A stretch of DNA of 64,000 bases from Sphingomonas sp. PP-CE-1A-559 (GCF_004340965.1 NZ_SLYA01000002.1:496001-560000); one strand, 5' to 3'; shown: positions 9,113 through 19,212, numbered from the stretch's first letter. Notes: a model not told the origin generated them from the sequence alone. A program made the numbers and translations.

Positions 9113-10294
9113 ATGCTTGCCGGCCTATTATTTGCAATTCATGATGCCGACGATCGCCCCGATCGTCTTGCTGCGACCTTGCCCTTCAGCGGTGTGACGC
9201 TGATCGAGTATCAGGCGCGGTTGCTGATCGCCGCCGGCGTTTCGCAGATCATCATCGTCGTCGCGCGCATGACACCCGAATTGCTCGGGGCGATCAACCG
9301 CATCGGACGACGCGGCGTGAGCGTCGATACGGTACGATCCGCGATGGAAGCTGGCGAGAAACTTCACCCGCTGGCACCGGTGCTCATGCTCGGCGACGGG
9401 CTCGTCACCACCGACGCGATCGTCAAGGCGATGGCGGTCGAAGATGGCGACTGCCTGCTCGTCGTCCCCGAGAGCGACGCAGGGCCGGGGTTCGAGCGTG
9501 TCGGCGGGCAAATGGCGTGGGCCGGCGTCGCTCGGCTGAGTTCGAGCCGGATCGCCGAAGTCGCGGGCCTGCCGCAGGATTACGATCTCCAGTCATCGCT
9601 GTTGCGGTTCGCAGTGCAGTCGCGCGCGACGCACGTGCTGCTGCCGACCGACGCGGTGCGCGGTGGGCATGGGATCGAGCGTCAGGCGCGGACGCTGGAA
9701 GAGCGCGGGCGCGCGGTGCTGATGACGATCGTGTCGGGGCGGCGCGGCTGGTTCGACCGCTTCGTTCTCGCACCGATCGCGCGGCTCGCATTGCCGCTGC
9801 TGGTCGATCGTGGTGCGGCGGGCACGACGGTCGGGGCGGCAGGCGCTGCGCTGGGCGTGGCCGGATTGGTGACGATCGGCTTCGGGCTGCCGTCGATCGG
9901 CCTGGTCCTGTCGCTCGTAGGATGCATAGCCTTGGCGCTCGGCTCGGTGCTCAGCGGACTTCGCGACGATGCGCCGATGGCCCGTGGGCAGACCTTCGCG
10001 ATCGGCGGCGTGGCTGCGGCATCGATCCTGGTCTTCGCGTTTTTCGTCAGTGGCTATGCAGGGAACAACACCGCATTGGCGATCGGTACCGCGCTCGTCG
10101 CGATCGGCGCGCTAGCGGAACGCGCCATACTCGAGCGCGAACGGCAGATGTGGTGGGGAAGTCCGGCGGCCTATCTGTTGATCGTCGCGCTGTTCGCGAT
10201 CCTGGGGTTCCCGGTGTTCGGGCTCGGCTTGACCGCGGTGTATGCGACCGCGACGCTGGCGGTCGTCATCGAACGACTTCGCCGAACGCCTTAG
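9113..10294 (+). CDS. Membrane protein with nucleotidyltransferase-like N-domain
   Basis: This 393-residue protein has two parts. Residues 1-200 look like a soluble Rossmann-type domain that resembles sugar-phosphate nucleotidyltransferases (FSGVTLIEYQARLLIAAGVSQIIIVV; VLMLGDGLVTTDAIV; CLLVVPES). The canonical GxGxR signature loop is absent, so activity is doubtful. The C-terminal half has about six hydrophobic helices. The layout recalls fusions of a nucleotidyltransferase with a CDP-alcohol phosphatidyltransferase, but the DG...AR motif of the latter is not visible. Function unassigned. Confidence 0.75.
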   Translation: MLAGLLFAIHDADDRPDRLAATLPFSGVTLIEYQARLLIAAGVSQIIIVVARMTPELLGAINRIGRRGVSVDTVRSAMEAGEKLHPLAPVLMLGDGLVTTDAIVKAMAVEDGDCLLVVPESDAGPGFERVGGQMAWAGVARLSSSRIAEVAGLPQDYDLQSSLLRFAVQSRATHVLLPTDAVRGGHGIERQARTLEERGRAVLMTIVSGRRGWFDRFVLAPIARLALPLLVDRGAAGTTVGAAGAALGVAGLVTIGFGLPSIGLVLSLVGCIALALGSVLSGLRDDAPMARGQTFAIGGVAAASILVFAFFVSGYAGNNTALAIGTALVAIGALAERAILERERQMWWGSPAAYLLIVALFAILGFPVFGLGLTAVYATATLAVVIERLRRTP

Positions 10295-10329
10295 GCGGAC
10301 CTTAACGTCCGGAGGCTAAGCACGGGATC

Positions 10330-11427
10330 ATGTCGGTCGATCCAGACCCAGTGCGTGACGTCGTGTCGCCCTATGATCCCGTTGCGCGAGCGGAGGATGC
10401 ACGCCTGCGCGCGGACGCGCGGCTGACCGGAACGATCGCGGATTTCTTTCTCGACGCCGACGCACGGCTCGACGACCGAACGCGGCTGATGCTCGCGCAA
10501 GTGCTCGGCGCGATCGTCGGGGCGATCGAATGGGACATCCGCCGACATGCCGCGCGACTGCTGGCGGGTGGCGGCGCGACGCAGGCCGGCGAGGCGATGT
10601 TGAAGGCCGGGGCGGGCGGCGTTCTCGATCGTCTTACGCGGGCGGGATTGCTTCGCGACGAAGAATTGATGGACGAACTGATCGCGCGCGTACGCCATGA
10701 CCTGATCGCCGCGTCGTTGCCGGTGGAGGTCGCGGAACCCGACGAAGCGAGCTTGCTGGTACGGCTGGCCGGGGTGCCGGACAGCGTGGTGGCATCGGCG
10801 GCGTCTGCATTGCTGGCAGCGGAAAGCCGGCGGCGGGTGGCGAACGAGCAGGGATCGGTCGGCGGCAGCGAGTTGCCCGCCGAACTGCATCATCGGCTCG
10901 TCTGGTGGGTGGCGGCGGCCGTGCGCGATGGCTTGAAGTCCGTCACGCGCGAGAGCGACCGGGCGATCACCGATGCGGCACAGCGCAGTCTCGCGGCACA
11001 TGACGAAGGCGAGCGGCCCGATGCGGTGGCGACGCGGCTCGCCGGTGCGCTCGATGCGCGACCGAATGAATTGCCCGCGGTACTGGTCGAATCGATTGGC
11101 GACCGGCGGCTGTCCTTGTTCGTCGCGGTGCTGGCGCATGCAATCGGCATCGCGTTCGATCAGGCGCGGGCGATCACGCTCGATCCGGAGGGCGATCGGT
11201 TGTGGCTCGCATTGCGCGCGATCGATCTCGACCGGCCGACAATCGCACGGATCGGGCTGGCGCTGTCGGAGGCGGATCCGCGACGGGATATCGAGGCGTT
11301 TGCGGATGCGCTCGACGCGATCGTGTCGGTCAGGGTCGAGGATGCGCGTGCGTCGCTTGCACCGTTGGCACTGAACCGCGATTTTCGGATGGCGTTGCGC
11401 GCGCTGGCGCGTACGGATCGGCTATGA
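10330..11427 (+). CDS. Hypothetical protein, possibly DUF2336-related
   Basis: A soluble 365-residue, helix-rich protein with much Ala/Arg/Asp. The N-terminal ARLTGTIADFFLDADARLDDRTRLMLAQVLG and later ALRAIDLDRP segments recall DUF2336 proteins of alphaproteobacteria, but this is a weak visual match. The stop overlaps the ATG of the next gene by four bases (ATGA), so it is translationally coupled to the kinase-like gene downstream and may be its partner. Confidence 0.7.
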   Translation: MSVDPDPVRDVVSPYDPVARAEDARLRADARLTGTIADFFLDADARLDDRTRLMLAQVLGAIVGAIEWDIRRHAARLLAGGGATQAGEAMLKAGAGGVLDRLTRAGLLRDEELMDELIARVRHDLIAASLPVEVAEPDEASLLVRLAGVPDSVVASAASALLAAESRRRVANEQGSVGGSELPAELHHRLVWWVAAAVRDGLKSVTRESDRAITDAAQRSLAAHDEGERPDAVATRLAGALDARPNELPAVLVESIGDRRLSLFVAVLAHAIGIAFDQARAITLDPEGDRLWLALRAIDLDRPTIARIGLALSEADPRRDIEAFADALDAIVSVRVEDARASLAPLALNRDFRMALRALARTDRL

Positions 11428-12818
11428 GCGTGTTCGACCCTTCGATCGAAAGTCCGATTGCGCACGCGATCGTCGCGCCCGACGGCTCGCTGTCGTTTGC
11501 GGACCCGGCGCTGGTTGCGCTCAACCAGCGGGCGGGCGGGATGCGCGGTGCGCCACTCGCGGTGCCGCAGCTTGCGACGATCGCACGGCTCGCGCGTCGG
11601 CTGGGGATCGTCGTGTCGCGCGGCGTGGTCGTCGCGGACGACGAAACGGATGTAGACCTTTGGGTACGGGCTCAGCCGGATGGTGAGAACGTGCGGCTGA
11701 CGGTGAGCGGCTGGCGCGAGATCGCGGCGTGGCGGCCGGCGCGACCGTCGCCGGATACGCAGGACGATTTCCACGGCAGCGACACGGATTGGCGGTGGGA
11801 GACGGATTCCGCGCTGCGGCTGACGTTCGTCACGCTCGATGCAGGGCCTAAGCACGGGTTCGACGCCTTCGCGCTGCTCGGCCAACCGCTGACGGCGATG
11901 TTCTCGCTGGATACCGGTGTGGATGGGGCTTTGCCGATCCTCGATTCTCTTGCCCGGCGACGCCCGATGACGGCGCAACCGGCACGGCTGCGGAGTTCCG
12001 GACGCGCGGTGACGTTGACGGCCAATGTTCGACACGATGCGGCGGGCGACTTTGCGGGGTTCGTTGGCGCTGCACGCATGGTAGTCGAAGACGCGCCACC
12101 CCCTGCTGCCTCGCCCGAGACACTGTCGCCGACCTTTACGAGCGGACTCGACAAGGCATTGCGGGTTCCGCTCGCGCGTATCGTCGCCAATGCCGACAGC
12201 ATCAATGCGCAGGCGGATGGTCCGGTGCAGGGCGATTATGCGGATTACGCCGCGGATATCGCCAGTGCCGGACGGCATCTGCTCGAACTGGTCGATGACC
12301 TCGTCGATCTCCAGGCCGTCGAGCGGCCCGATTTTTCACTCGTGCCCGAGCCGATCGACCTTGCCGATGTAGCGCGACGGGCGGCCGGGCTGTTGTCGGT
12401 GCGCGCGGCGAACGCAGGCGTCACGATCACGCGCCCGGCGTTGGACGTGCGCGTTCCGGCGCTCGGCGATTTCCGTCGCGTGTTGCAGGTTCTGGTCAAT
12501 CTCGTCGGCAACGCGGTGCGCTATTCGCCGCGCGGGGCGCAGGTGATCGTCACGGTAACGCGGACGCAGACCCACGCGGTCGTCGTGGTGGCGGACAAGG
12601 GCAAGGGCGTCGCGCCCGAGGACCAGGTGCGGATTTTCGAGAAGTTCGAGCGGGTCGATCCGTCGGAGGCCGGCGGTAACGGGCTCGGCCTGTACATCGC
12701 ACGGCGTCTCGCGCGGGCGATGCAGGGGGATCTTGGAATCGAGAGCGCGCCCGGCGAAGGCGCGCGGTTCGTGCTGACGTTACCGGCGGATCCGACGCGC
12801 CACCAGGATCAGCGCTAG
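11424..12818 (+). CDS. Sensor histidine kinase-like protein lacking the H-box histidine
   Basis: A 464-residue protein with a PAS-like N-terminal half and a histidine-kinase C-terminal half. The ATP-binding HATPase_c domain is intact: N-box LVNLVGNAVRYSP, G1 box DKGKGVAPED, F-box-like IFEKFERVD and G2 box GGNGLGLYIARR. In the dimerisation helix the usual SHELRTPL reads LDKALRVPL at residues 242-250, so lysine 244 occupies the place of the phosphoacceptor histidine. No membrane helix is evident. It is coupled to the preceding gene by an ATGA overlap. It may be a degenerate kinase acting as a scaffold, phosphatase or ATP sensor. Confidence 0.85.
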   Translation: MSVFDPSIESPIAHAIVAPDGSLSFADPALVALNQRAGGMRGAPLAVPQLATIARLARRLGIVVSRGVVVADDETDVDLWVRAQPDGENVRLTVSGWREIAAWRPARPSPDTQDDFHGSDTDWRWETDSALRLTFVTLDAGPKHGFDAFALLGQPLTAMFSLDTGVDGALPILDSLARRRPMTAQPARLRSSGRAVTLTANVRHDAAGDFAGFVGAARMVVEDAPPPAASPETLSPTFTSGLDKALRVPLARIVANADSINAQADGPVQGDYADYAADIASAGRHLLELVDDLVDLQAVERPDFSLVPEPIDLADVARRAAGLLSVRAANAGVTITRPALDVRVPALGDFRRVLQVLVNLVGNAVRYSPRGAQVIVTVTRTQTHAVVVVADKGKGVAPEDQVRIFEKFERVDPSEAGGNGLGLYIARRLARAMQGDLGIESAPGEGARFVLTLPADPTRHQDQR

Positions 12819-12983
12819 GCCGAACGCGGCGAGGAATGCGCCGCGATCCGCCCATGGCCGCTGGTCGAGCATGAAGCTCGACTGCGGCCAGTGGACGTAT
12901 CCGAGCCCCTGACCGATCCAGAGCAGACCCATCAGCGCGCAGAGCACGCCGACGACCATCAGGATCGGCCGGAGCGTCTTCAT
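12780..12983 (-). CDS. Small two-helix membrane protein
   Basis: A 67-residue protein with two hydrophobic helices (about residues 7-26 and 48-62) joined by a short loop containing WPQSSFMLDQRPW, and an Arg-rich end. The ATG overlaps the gltA stop as TGATG, so it is coupled to citrate synthase. Its 3' end overlaps the convergent kinase-like gene by 39 bases. Family unknown. Confidence 0.7.
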   Translation of the reverse strand: MKTLRPILMVVGVLCALMGLLWIGQGLGYVHWPQSSFMLDQRPWADRGAFLAAFGLALILVARRIRR

Positions 12984-14266
12984 CAGCGTGACGCCATCGG
13001 GACGTAGTCACGCGCAGTCGGGCCGCTGTACAGCTGACGCGGACGGCCGATCTTCTGGTCGGGATCGGTGATCATCTCGTTCCACTGCGCGACCCAGCCG
13101 ACAGTGCGGGCGAGCGCGAAGAGGACGGTGAACATCGACGTCGGGAAGCCGATCGCCGACAGGATCACGCCCGAATAGAAATCGACGTTCGGGAACAGCT
13201 TCTTCTCGATGAAGTACGGATCGCTGAGCGCCAGACGCTCGAGCTCGATCGCGACGTCGAACACGGGGTCGGTGACGCCCAGCTCGCCGAGCACTTCCTT
13301 GACGGTCGTCTGCATGACGGCGGCACGCGGATCGTAGTTCTTGTAGACGCGGTGACCGAAGCCCATCAGGCGGAACGGATCGTTCTTGTCCTTGGCGCGG
13401 GCGATGTACTCGGGGATCCGGTCGACGGTGCCGATCTCATGCAGCATGTTGAGCGCGGCTTCGTTGGCGCCGCCATGCGCGGGGCCCCACAGGCAGGCGA
13501 TGCCGGCCGCGATGCACGCGAACGGGTTGGCGCCCGACGAACCGGCGAGACGGACGGTCGAGGTCGACGCGTTCTGCTCGTGATCGGCGTGGAGGATGAA
13601 GATGCGATCCATCGCCTTTTCGACGATCGGGTTCACGACGTACTTCTCGGCCGGCACGCCGAACGTCATCTTCAGGAAATTGCCGGTGTAGCTCAGCGTG
13701 TTGTCCGGATACACAAACGGCTGGCCGACGCTGTACTTGTACGCCATCGCGGCGATCGTCGGCATCTTGGCGATCAGGCGGTGCGACGCGATCACGCGCT
13801 GGGCCGGATCGTGGATGTCGGTCGAATCGTGATAGAAGGCCGACAGCGCGCCGACGACACCGCACAGGATCGCCATCGGATGCGCGTCGCGGCGGAAGCC
13901 ACGGAAGAACTGCGCGAGCTGCTCGTGCACCATCGTGTGGCGCGTGATCGTGTTGGAGAAGTTCGCCAGCTCGTCTTCGCTCGGCAGTTCGCCGTTGAGC
14001 AGCAGGTACGCGACTTCCATAAAGTTCGACTGCTCGGCCAGCTCGCCGATCGTGTAGCCGCGGTGCAGCAGCGTGCCCGCGTCACCATCGATATAGGTCA
14101 GCTTCGACTGGCACGACGCCGTCGAGGTGAAGCCCGGATCATAGGTAAAATTGTCCGTCTGCGCGTACAGCTTGCGGATATCGATGACATCGGGTCCGAC
14201 CGTACCGGACATCACCGGATACTCGAAATCCTTGCCGTCGACCTTGAGGGTTGCGGTCTCGCTCAT
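12983..14266 (-). CDS. gltA: Citrate synthase
   Basis: Citrate synthase condenses acetyl-CoA with oxaloacetate to start the TCA cycle. At 427 residues it is the long type II form of Gram-negative bacteria. Catalytic signatures are present: [19 protein letters not shown] with the active-site histidine, [26 protein letters not shown], and the FPNVDFYSG aspartate. The [11 protein letters not shown] start at 14266 is chosen over an upstream frame because it matches family N-termini. It lies 25 bases from gltX on the same strand. Confidence 0.97.
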   Translation of the reverse strand: MSETATLKVDGKDFEYPVMSGTVGPDVIDIRKLYAQTDNFTYDPGFTSTASCQSKLTYIDGDAGTLLHRGYTIGELAEQSNFMEVAYLLLNGELPSEDELANFSNTITRHTMVHEQLAQFFRGFRRDAHPMAILCGVVGALSAFYHDSTDIHDPAQRVIASHRLIAKMPTIAAMAYKYSVGQPFVYPDNTLSYTGNFLKMTFGVPAEKYVVNPIVEKAMDRIFILHADHEQNASTSTVRLAGSSGANPFACIAAGIACLWGPAHGGANEAALNMLHEIGTVDRIPEYIARAKDKNDPFRLMGFGHRVYKNYDPRAAVMQTTVKEVLGELGVTDPVFDVAIELERLALSDPYFIEKKLFPNVDFYSGVILSAIGFPTSMFTVLFALARTVGWVAQWNEMITDPDQKIGRPRQLYSGPTARDYVPMASR

Positions 14267-14291
14267 GCTTGTATCCTTCCTCGAAATCTTA

Positions 14292-15722
14292 TCAGCTAGC
14301 CATCCGGTCGGCGATCCGTCCCAGGCTCTCGTCGCGCCCGAGCAGGTCGAGCACATCGAAGATCCCCGGCGACGTCTTGCGTCCCGTCAGCGCGGCGCGA
14401 AGCGGCTGTGCGACCTGGCCGAGCTTGACGCCCCGCGCTTCGGCCACGCGCCGTACCGCGCCTTCGAGCGCCTCCGTATCCCACGTGGCGAGCGCGTCAA
14501 GTTCGGCATGGGCATTGACCAAAATCGCACTCGCTTCACCTTGTAAAAGGCTCGCTGCGGCGTCGTCCATCGCCAAGGGACGCTGGCTGAACAGGAAATT
14601 CGAGCCTTCGGCCAACTCGTTCAGGTTTGCGGCACGTGGCTTCAGAACGGGCATCGCGCGAGTCAGAAGATCCAGTCCGCCGGTCGGGAGGTCGTGGCCG
14701 AGGCGATCAGCGGCGAGCTGCGCGAGGCGCGCGTCGTCGGCTTCTCGGATGTAGTGGCCGTTCAGGTTCTCTAGTTTCTTCAGGTCGAAGCGCGACGGCG
14801 ACTTGCCGACGCCCGACAGATCGAACCATTCGACCGCCTGCTCGCGGCTGATGATCTCGTCGTCGCCGTGACCCCAGCCGAGCCGGAGCAGGTAGTTGTC
14901 GAACGCCTCGGGCAGGATACCCATCTCGTCGCGGTATGCCTCGATGCCGACCGCGCCGTGACGCTTCGACAGCTTGGCACCGTCGGGGCCGTGGATCAGC
15001 GGGATGTGCGCGTAGATAGGCTCGGGCCAGTTCATGGCTCGGTAGATCGGCAACTGGCGGAACGCGTTGTTGAGGTGATCGTCGCCGCGGATGACGTGCG
15101 TGACGCCCATGTCGTGATCGTCGACGACGACCGCGAGCATGTAGGTCGGCGTGCCGTCCGAACGGAGGAGGACGAGGTCGTCGATCTCTTCGTTCTTGAC
15201 CGTGACCGCGCCCTGGACACGGTCCTCGATGGTGACGGCACCTTCCTGCGGCGCGCGCAAGCGGACGACGTGGGGAAGGTTCGGCGCTTCGCTCTCGGGG
15301 CGATCGCGCCACGGGCTGCGGATGCGCAACGGCTTCTTCGCGGCCTGTGCCTCGGCGCGCATCGCGGCGATCTCGTCGTTGGTCATATAGCAGCGATAGG
15401 CGTGGCCGTTCGCGACCATCTCGTGCGCGACCTGTGCGTGACGCTCGGCACCCGCGAACTGCATGACGACGTCGCCGTCCCAGTCGAGCCCGAGCCAGCG
15501 CATCCCGTCGATGATCGCGTCGATTGCTGGCTGGGTCGAGCGGACCCGGTCGGTATCCTCGATCCGCAGCAGGAATTTACCCCCGTTTGCTTTTGCGAAC
15601 AGCCAGTTGAACAGCGCGGTGCGCGCGCCGCCAAGATGCAGGAACCCCGTCGGCGACGGGGCGAAACGGGTAACCACGGGTGCGGCCGAAGCGGCGGTGC
15701 CCGTATCAGATATTGCGCCCAA
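14292..15722 (-). CDS. gltX: Glutamate--tRNA ligase
   Basis: GltX charges tRNA(Glu) with glutamate. The class I synthetase HIGH motif appears as FLHLGG in [21 protein letters not shown], and the KMSKS loop appears as KLSKRHG. The length of 476 residues from the TTG at 15722 is normal. The start is uncertain: a GTG lies at 15677, nearer the conserved [10 protein letters not shown], and an ATG at 15812 would run into the divergent comEC gene. It is followed closely by gltA. Confidence 0.93.
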   Translation of the reverse strand: MGAISDTGTAASAAPVVTRFAPSPTGFLHLGGARTALFNWLFAKANGGKFLLRIEDTDRVRSTQPAIDAIIDGMRWLGLDWDGDVVMQFAGAERHAQVAHEMVANGHAYRCYMTNDEIAAMRAEAQAAKKPLRIRSPWRDRPESEAPNLPHVVRLRAPQEGAVTIEDRVQGAVTVKNEEIDDLVLLRSDGTPTYMLAVVVDDHDMGVTHVIRGDDHLNNAFRQLPIYRAMNWPEPIYAHIPLIHGPDGAKLSKRHGAVGIEAYRDEMGILPEAFDNYLLRLGWGHGDDEIISREQAVEWFDLSGVGKSPSRFDLKKLENLNGHYIREADDARLAQLAADRLGHDLPTGGLDLLTRAMPVLKPRAANLNELAEGSNFLFSQRPLAMDDAAASLLQGEASAILVNAHAELDALATWDTEALEGAVRRVAEARGVKLGQVAQPLRAALTGRKTSPGIFDVLDLLGRDESLGRIADRMAS

Positions 15723-15761
15723 CCGCGGGTGCTCCCAGACTGATGAAACGATGGAGAAACG

Positions 15762-16787
15762 ATGGCCATGACAGCCGTCGCCGCCCCTAGCATGCGTCCT
15801 TGGCGGCGACAAATGGGCGTGCCGCGATGGGGGGCTGTCGTCGGGCTGGCTGTGGAACGCTGGCTCGAGGCGGAGCGCGACCAGTTGGTGTTGTGGCTGC
15901 CGGTGATGCTGGGTGGCGGGATAGCGCTGTGGTTTGCGCTGCCGGACCCGGCGGCGTGGTGCTTGGTGATATTGGTGTTGCTGGCGAGCGGGCTGGCGTG
16001 TCTGGCGGTGGGGCAGGGTGGCCGTGCGGCGCGGTCTTTGGCGATCGGGTTGCTGACGGCGGCGCTGGGGCTCGGGCTTATCTGGGCTCGATCAGAGTCG
16101 GTGGCCCGGCCGGTGTTGGGCGGACCGACGATCGCGAGTTTCTCGGCCAAGGTGGAGGCGATCGAACCGCTGGTTGCGCGCAAGCTGGTCCGGCTAACGC
16201 TGCTGCAGATCGGGAAGGGAGTGGAGACCGACGGGCAACCGGTCGCCCTGCCATACCGTGTCCGCGTCAATCTGGCAGAAGCGGATGCGCCGAAGTCGCT
16301 GGGAACGGGAGCGGTCGTGCATCTGCGGGCCCGGCTGATGCCGCCGCCGCTGCCCGCGGTTCCGGGCGCCTACGATTTCGCCCGAGTTGCTTGGTTCGGC
16401 GGGATCGGAGCGACAGGAAGAGGTTTCGCACCGGTGGTTGTGACGACGCCGAGCGAGTCGGGAGCCGGCATCCGCGTCGCGCTGTCGCACCACATCGTAT
16501 CGCGTCTGGACGGCAGCGCGGGCGGGATCGCCGCAGCCCTCGCGACTGGCGACGTCGGCGCGATCAGCGAAGAGGATTCGGAGGCGATGCGCCGCGCTGG
16601 CCTCGCGCATCTGCTGTCGGTGAGCGGATTGCATATTACGGCTGCGGTAGCCGCGACGATGCTGATCGTGTTGCGTCTGCTGGCGCTAAGTCCTTGGCTG
16701 GCACTGCACGCGCGCTTGCCTCTGATCGCTGCGCTGGCGGGAGCGGGGGCGGCGATCGGCTATACGTTGCTGACCCGTGCGTTATAG
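15762..16787 (+). pseudogene. comEC: ComEC/Rec2 competence protein, truncated at an insertion
   Basis: ComEC forms the inner-membrane channel for DNA uptake. The 341 residues here contain the N-terminal helices, the OB-fold-like region and the start of the competence domain (DSEAMRRAGLAHLLSVSGLHI). Intact proteins of this family have about 700 residues. The frame ends at a TAG inside the first copy of the repeat that bounds the neighbouring cassette array, just after YTLLT, where homologues continue with a GA.VPT-like sequence. The rest of the gene is not in the window, so the insertion has removed the downstream half. Confidence 0.85.
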
Positions 16788-16793
16788 GAGTCA
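16770..16793 (+). repeat. att-like repeat, copy A (left junction in comEC)
   Basis: First of five related repeats. The left part, ctgacccgtgc, is read as comEC codons; gttataggagtca follows and supplies the premature stop. Imperfect inverted arms (TGACcC...GGaGTCA) flank a short centre, as in tyrosine-recombinase core sites. Confidence 0.7.
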
Positions 16794-16874
16794 AACTTTT
16801 ATTTTTGGCAGATTTGCGCGGCCACTGAATGTCCGGGATTGGAGGAAAGCGGGTCTTCGCGGGATCGCATGACC

Positions 16875-16901
16875 GGGTCCGCTATCGACAGAAGCGGACC
16901 C
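16875..16901 (-). terminator. Hairpin after the VOC gene
   Basis: Perfect 9-bp stem gggtccgct/agcggaccc with a 9-base loop, immediately after the VOC gene stop on the minus strand. There is no clear T-run, so it may end transcription weakly or protect the 3' end. Confidence 0.5.
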
Positions 16902-16913
16902 GTATCGAACGAA

Positions 16914-17312
16914 TCAGGCAGGAAAATGAATTCCGCACAATTTGTTGCCGTCGGGGTCACGAAAATAGGCCAGCTCGATGGTGCCCATGGAGGCAGTTTC
17001 GCGCGGTCCCGGCGGAGCTTCTATCGAGGTCCCGCCAGCGGCAACGGCGGTATCGTGAAGCTGCTTCACCTGTTCGGGCGAGTCGCAGGAAAAGGCAACG
17101 GTGCTGCCGTTAGCGACGCTTGCCGGTTCGTCGTTGATCGGCTGGCTGACGATGAAGTTGGTTCCGTTACCATTGTTGTAGATCAGACGGGTATGGCCGC
17201 TGTCGGCGATGTTCCGCGTTCCTTCGCCTGCACCCAGGGTGGCGAGCACCGTGTCGTAGAAGCGCTTTGACCGTTCGATGTCATTCGATCCGACCATGGT
17301 GTGAAAAAGCAC
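16914..17312 (-). CDS. VOC/glyoxalase-fold family protein
   Basis: A 132-residue vicinal-oxygen-chelate protein. It starts FHTMVGSNDIERSKRFYDTVL, the typical first beta-alpha unit, and ends ELAYFRDPDGNKLCGIHFPA, the typical last metal-binding strand. The usual metal ligands His in the first and Glu near the end can be placed. The family includes glyoxalases, dioxygenases and bleomycin/fosfomycin resistance proteins; which one applies cannot be said. The GTG at 17312 is chosen because AGGAGAG lies just upstream. It is the only cargo gene of the first repeat-bounded unit and is inverted relative to the others. Confidence 0.85.
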   Translation of the reverse strand: MLFHTMVGSNDIERSKRFYDTVLATLGAGEGTRNIADSGHTRLIYNNGNGTNFIVSQPINDEPASVANGSTVAFSCDSPEQVKQLHDTAVAAGGTSIEAPPGPRETASMGTIELAYFRDPDGNKLCGIHFPA

Positions 17313-17470
17313 AGACACTCTCCTGAAGGCTGATCGACTTTCGATCGCTATTAGCAGTCTCACCTAACTGGCGCGTAACCCGCAGTCACCCCGGCCCGTG
17401 GAATGTCCGCAAGTGGGCGTCAGCGGACGTTCGAGAAAATCGCGCGGCAGTAGGCTACGGCTACAACGCC

Positions 17471-17494
17471 CTAACCCGCGCGTTATAGGAGTCA
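17471..17494 (+). repeat. att-like repeat, copy B
   Basis: Sequence ctaacccgcgcgttataggagtca differs from copy A at two positions only, and the match continues into tcaaact and a following gatttt/attttt. It divides the VOC unit from the next cargo gene. Confidence 0.75.
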
Positions 17495-17631
17495 AACTCT
17501 GATTTTATGTGCGCCGCCTTTACCGTGGGCGCACGTCCGAAGCCGGGACTTGATCCAAAATCGACTAAAATTGAAGCTGGTCTGCTAAGGCATGGTGTCT
17601 ACACTGCGACCCAAATTACCGGGGGCGTTTG

Positions 17632-18432
17632 ATGACTGAGTGGACTATTAGCTTTAGAGGTTTGGATGCTGACCGGGGCCACCTCGAAGCCTTAGCAGGT
17701 ATTGAAAGTGCTGCTGGTATTGCGCGGGCGTTGACGTTGATCGGTCACTACGCTGCCACCGGGGCAGTCCGGCATAGGTTCCCCTTTGACGACACCGTGA
17801 AGTTCTATCTTGAGGGAACGGAGGAGGGCAGCTTCAATTGGAAGTTGGTGGCTACTGTCGGCGGCCCCCTAGCTCTCGGCCTGGCCACAAACGCCATCTA
17901 TGATCTATCGAAACTCACTATGAGCAAGGCAATAGGCGAAGAGCCGACGTCTATCAGCCAGCCGGTGGAACAACTGAACGAGTCGAGAAGCGGTGACATT
18001 GATGCGCTTGTTGAGGCCATCGAGCCTGCGCTGAAAAAAGCGCATTATGGAATTGGGGAGACCGCCGCCGAGATTGTCATCCAAGAAACCAAAACGAAGA
18101 AGGTCGTTGTACGATTCAATAGCGAGTCCAAGAGCTACTTAATGGACAGCCTTGAGGCTGACGACGGCACGCAGGATGTCGCGATTTCGGCGTTGAACGT
18201 AAACGACAAGACGGGTCGCGCATACTTCCTCGATCTGAAGCGAACGATACCGTTTCGAGTTTCGAAGGAAGCCGATCCAAAAACCGTCAGCGTTCTATCT
18301 GCGGGGATTGATCGATACGCGAATCGTATTCCTGCTCCGATACGCATCACCTTCTCCAGAGTAGAGGCAGTCGATGGGCGTCTAAAGCGCATCGTGATTT
18401 TCAAGGCAGAGGATGTGTCCGACGAACTGTGA
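17632..18432 (+). CDS. Hypothetical protein (cassette cargo)
   Basis: A 266-residue protein with one hydrophobic stretch at about residues 73-92 (LVATVGGPLALGLATNAIYDL). The N-terminal third is predicted as a mixed alpha/beta domain, and the C-terminal part is beta-rich (TKKVVVRFNSESKSYLM, AYFLDLKRTIPFRVS, PAPIRITFSRVEAVDGRLKRIVIFKAE). Similar DUF7946-type effector-like proteins exist, but I cannot make a secure match. Codon use is less GC-rich than the host genes. It is the sole gene of the second repeat-bounded unit. Confidence 0.75.
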   Translation: MTEWTISFRGLDADRGHLEALAGIESAAGIARALTLIGHYAATGAVRHRFPFDDTVKFYLEGTEEGSFNWKLVATVGGPLALGLATNAIYDLSKLTMSKAIGEEPTSISQPVEQLNESRSGDIDALVEAIEPALKKAHYGIGETAAEIVIQETKTKKVVVRFNSESKSYLMDSLEADDGTQDVAISALNVNDKTGRAYFLDLKRTIPFRVSKEADPKTVSVLSAGIDRYANRIPAPIRITFSRVEAVDGRLKRIVIFKAEDVSDEL

Positions 18433-18455
18433 TCGTCGGCATCGACTGCTATTCA

Positions 18456-18479
18456 CCGACTCGTGCGTTATAGGGGGCA
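18456..18479 (+). repeat. att-like repeat, copy C
   Basis: Sequence ccgactcgtgcgttatagggggca keeps the cgtgcgttatagg core (9 of 11 positions left of gttat match copy A). It divides the second and third cargo units. Confidence 0.65.
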
Positions 18480-18548
18480 AGCCTCAGCTTGGACGGTGTT
18501 TAGTCGCTCCGAGCTTTCGCCTGCCTGTCCGGCGGGCTAACAAGCGGC

Positions 18549-19145
18549 ATGATTAAAAAGGCCGACGTTTACGAGCGCGTTCTCACCCGGATAGAAGCGT
18601 GGGTAGAAGAAAGTGGATCGATCGCATTCGCTTTTTTGTTCTGGTCGGTCGCCATCATGTTAGCGATAGCGACCACTGCGGCGCATTCTCTAGATTTGTT
18701 CATCAAGGCTTTCACGGGCGTCGCGACTGCCGGTGTTGCGTTAGCGGTTTGGCGGTCGACCCGCGCGTTCCAACGGGCGAGTGTCGAAACCGCAAACAAG
18801 AAATTGCGCCTGGATTTATTCAAAGAGCGATTGCCCCTGTGGGAAGCTTTCAAGCCCATTCGCGGAGAGATTGTATCGAATGGCAAAATCTCACGAGATA
18901 ACATGGCGAAGCTAATCAATCTTAGCAGAGATGCTCAGGTCTTGCTGCCTCCCGGCGACATACATCGTATGTTTGAAAAATATGTATCACTGGCGTCAGA
19001 CATACATGAAAACAGCGTAAGGGGTTTTGGTAACGTCATTGAAGCCGAAGAAGTTAAACGTATATATGCTCTTCAGCAGATTCGGCCGCTTGGGGTCGAT
19101 CTTGGGGACGCGATTGTCCATGCGATTAGGATAACTGATCTTTAA
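18549..19145 (+). CDS. Hypothetical membrane-anchored protein (cassette cargo)
   Basis: A 198-residue protein with two hydrophobic helices near the N-terminus (about residues 22-42 and 49-66), then a soluble alpha-helical cytoplasmic part (FQRASVETANKKLRLDLFKERLPLWEAFKPI...). This layout, two helices followed by a helical domain, is frequent in small defence-associated or toxin-immunity genes, but no family is recognised. AT-rich codons at the 3' end contrast with the host. It is the sole gene of the third unit. Confidence 0.75.
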   Translation: MIKKADVYERVLTRIEAWVEESGSIAFAFLFWSVAIMLAIATTAAHSLDLFIKAFTGVATAGVALAVWRSTRAFQRASVETANKKLRLDLFKERLPLWEAFKPIRGEIVSNGKISRDNMAKLINLSRDAQVLLPPGDIHRMFEKYVSLASDIHENSVRGFGNVIEAEEVKRIYALQQIRPLGVDLGDAIVHAIRITDL

Positions 19146-19212
19146 AAGTAGGCGATGACACTTGTCGCAAATTGCTTCCGATCGCCAGATCGTCGGTTTC
19201 GGCTTTAATCTA

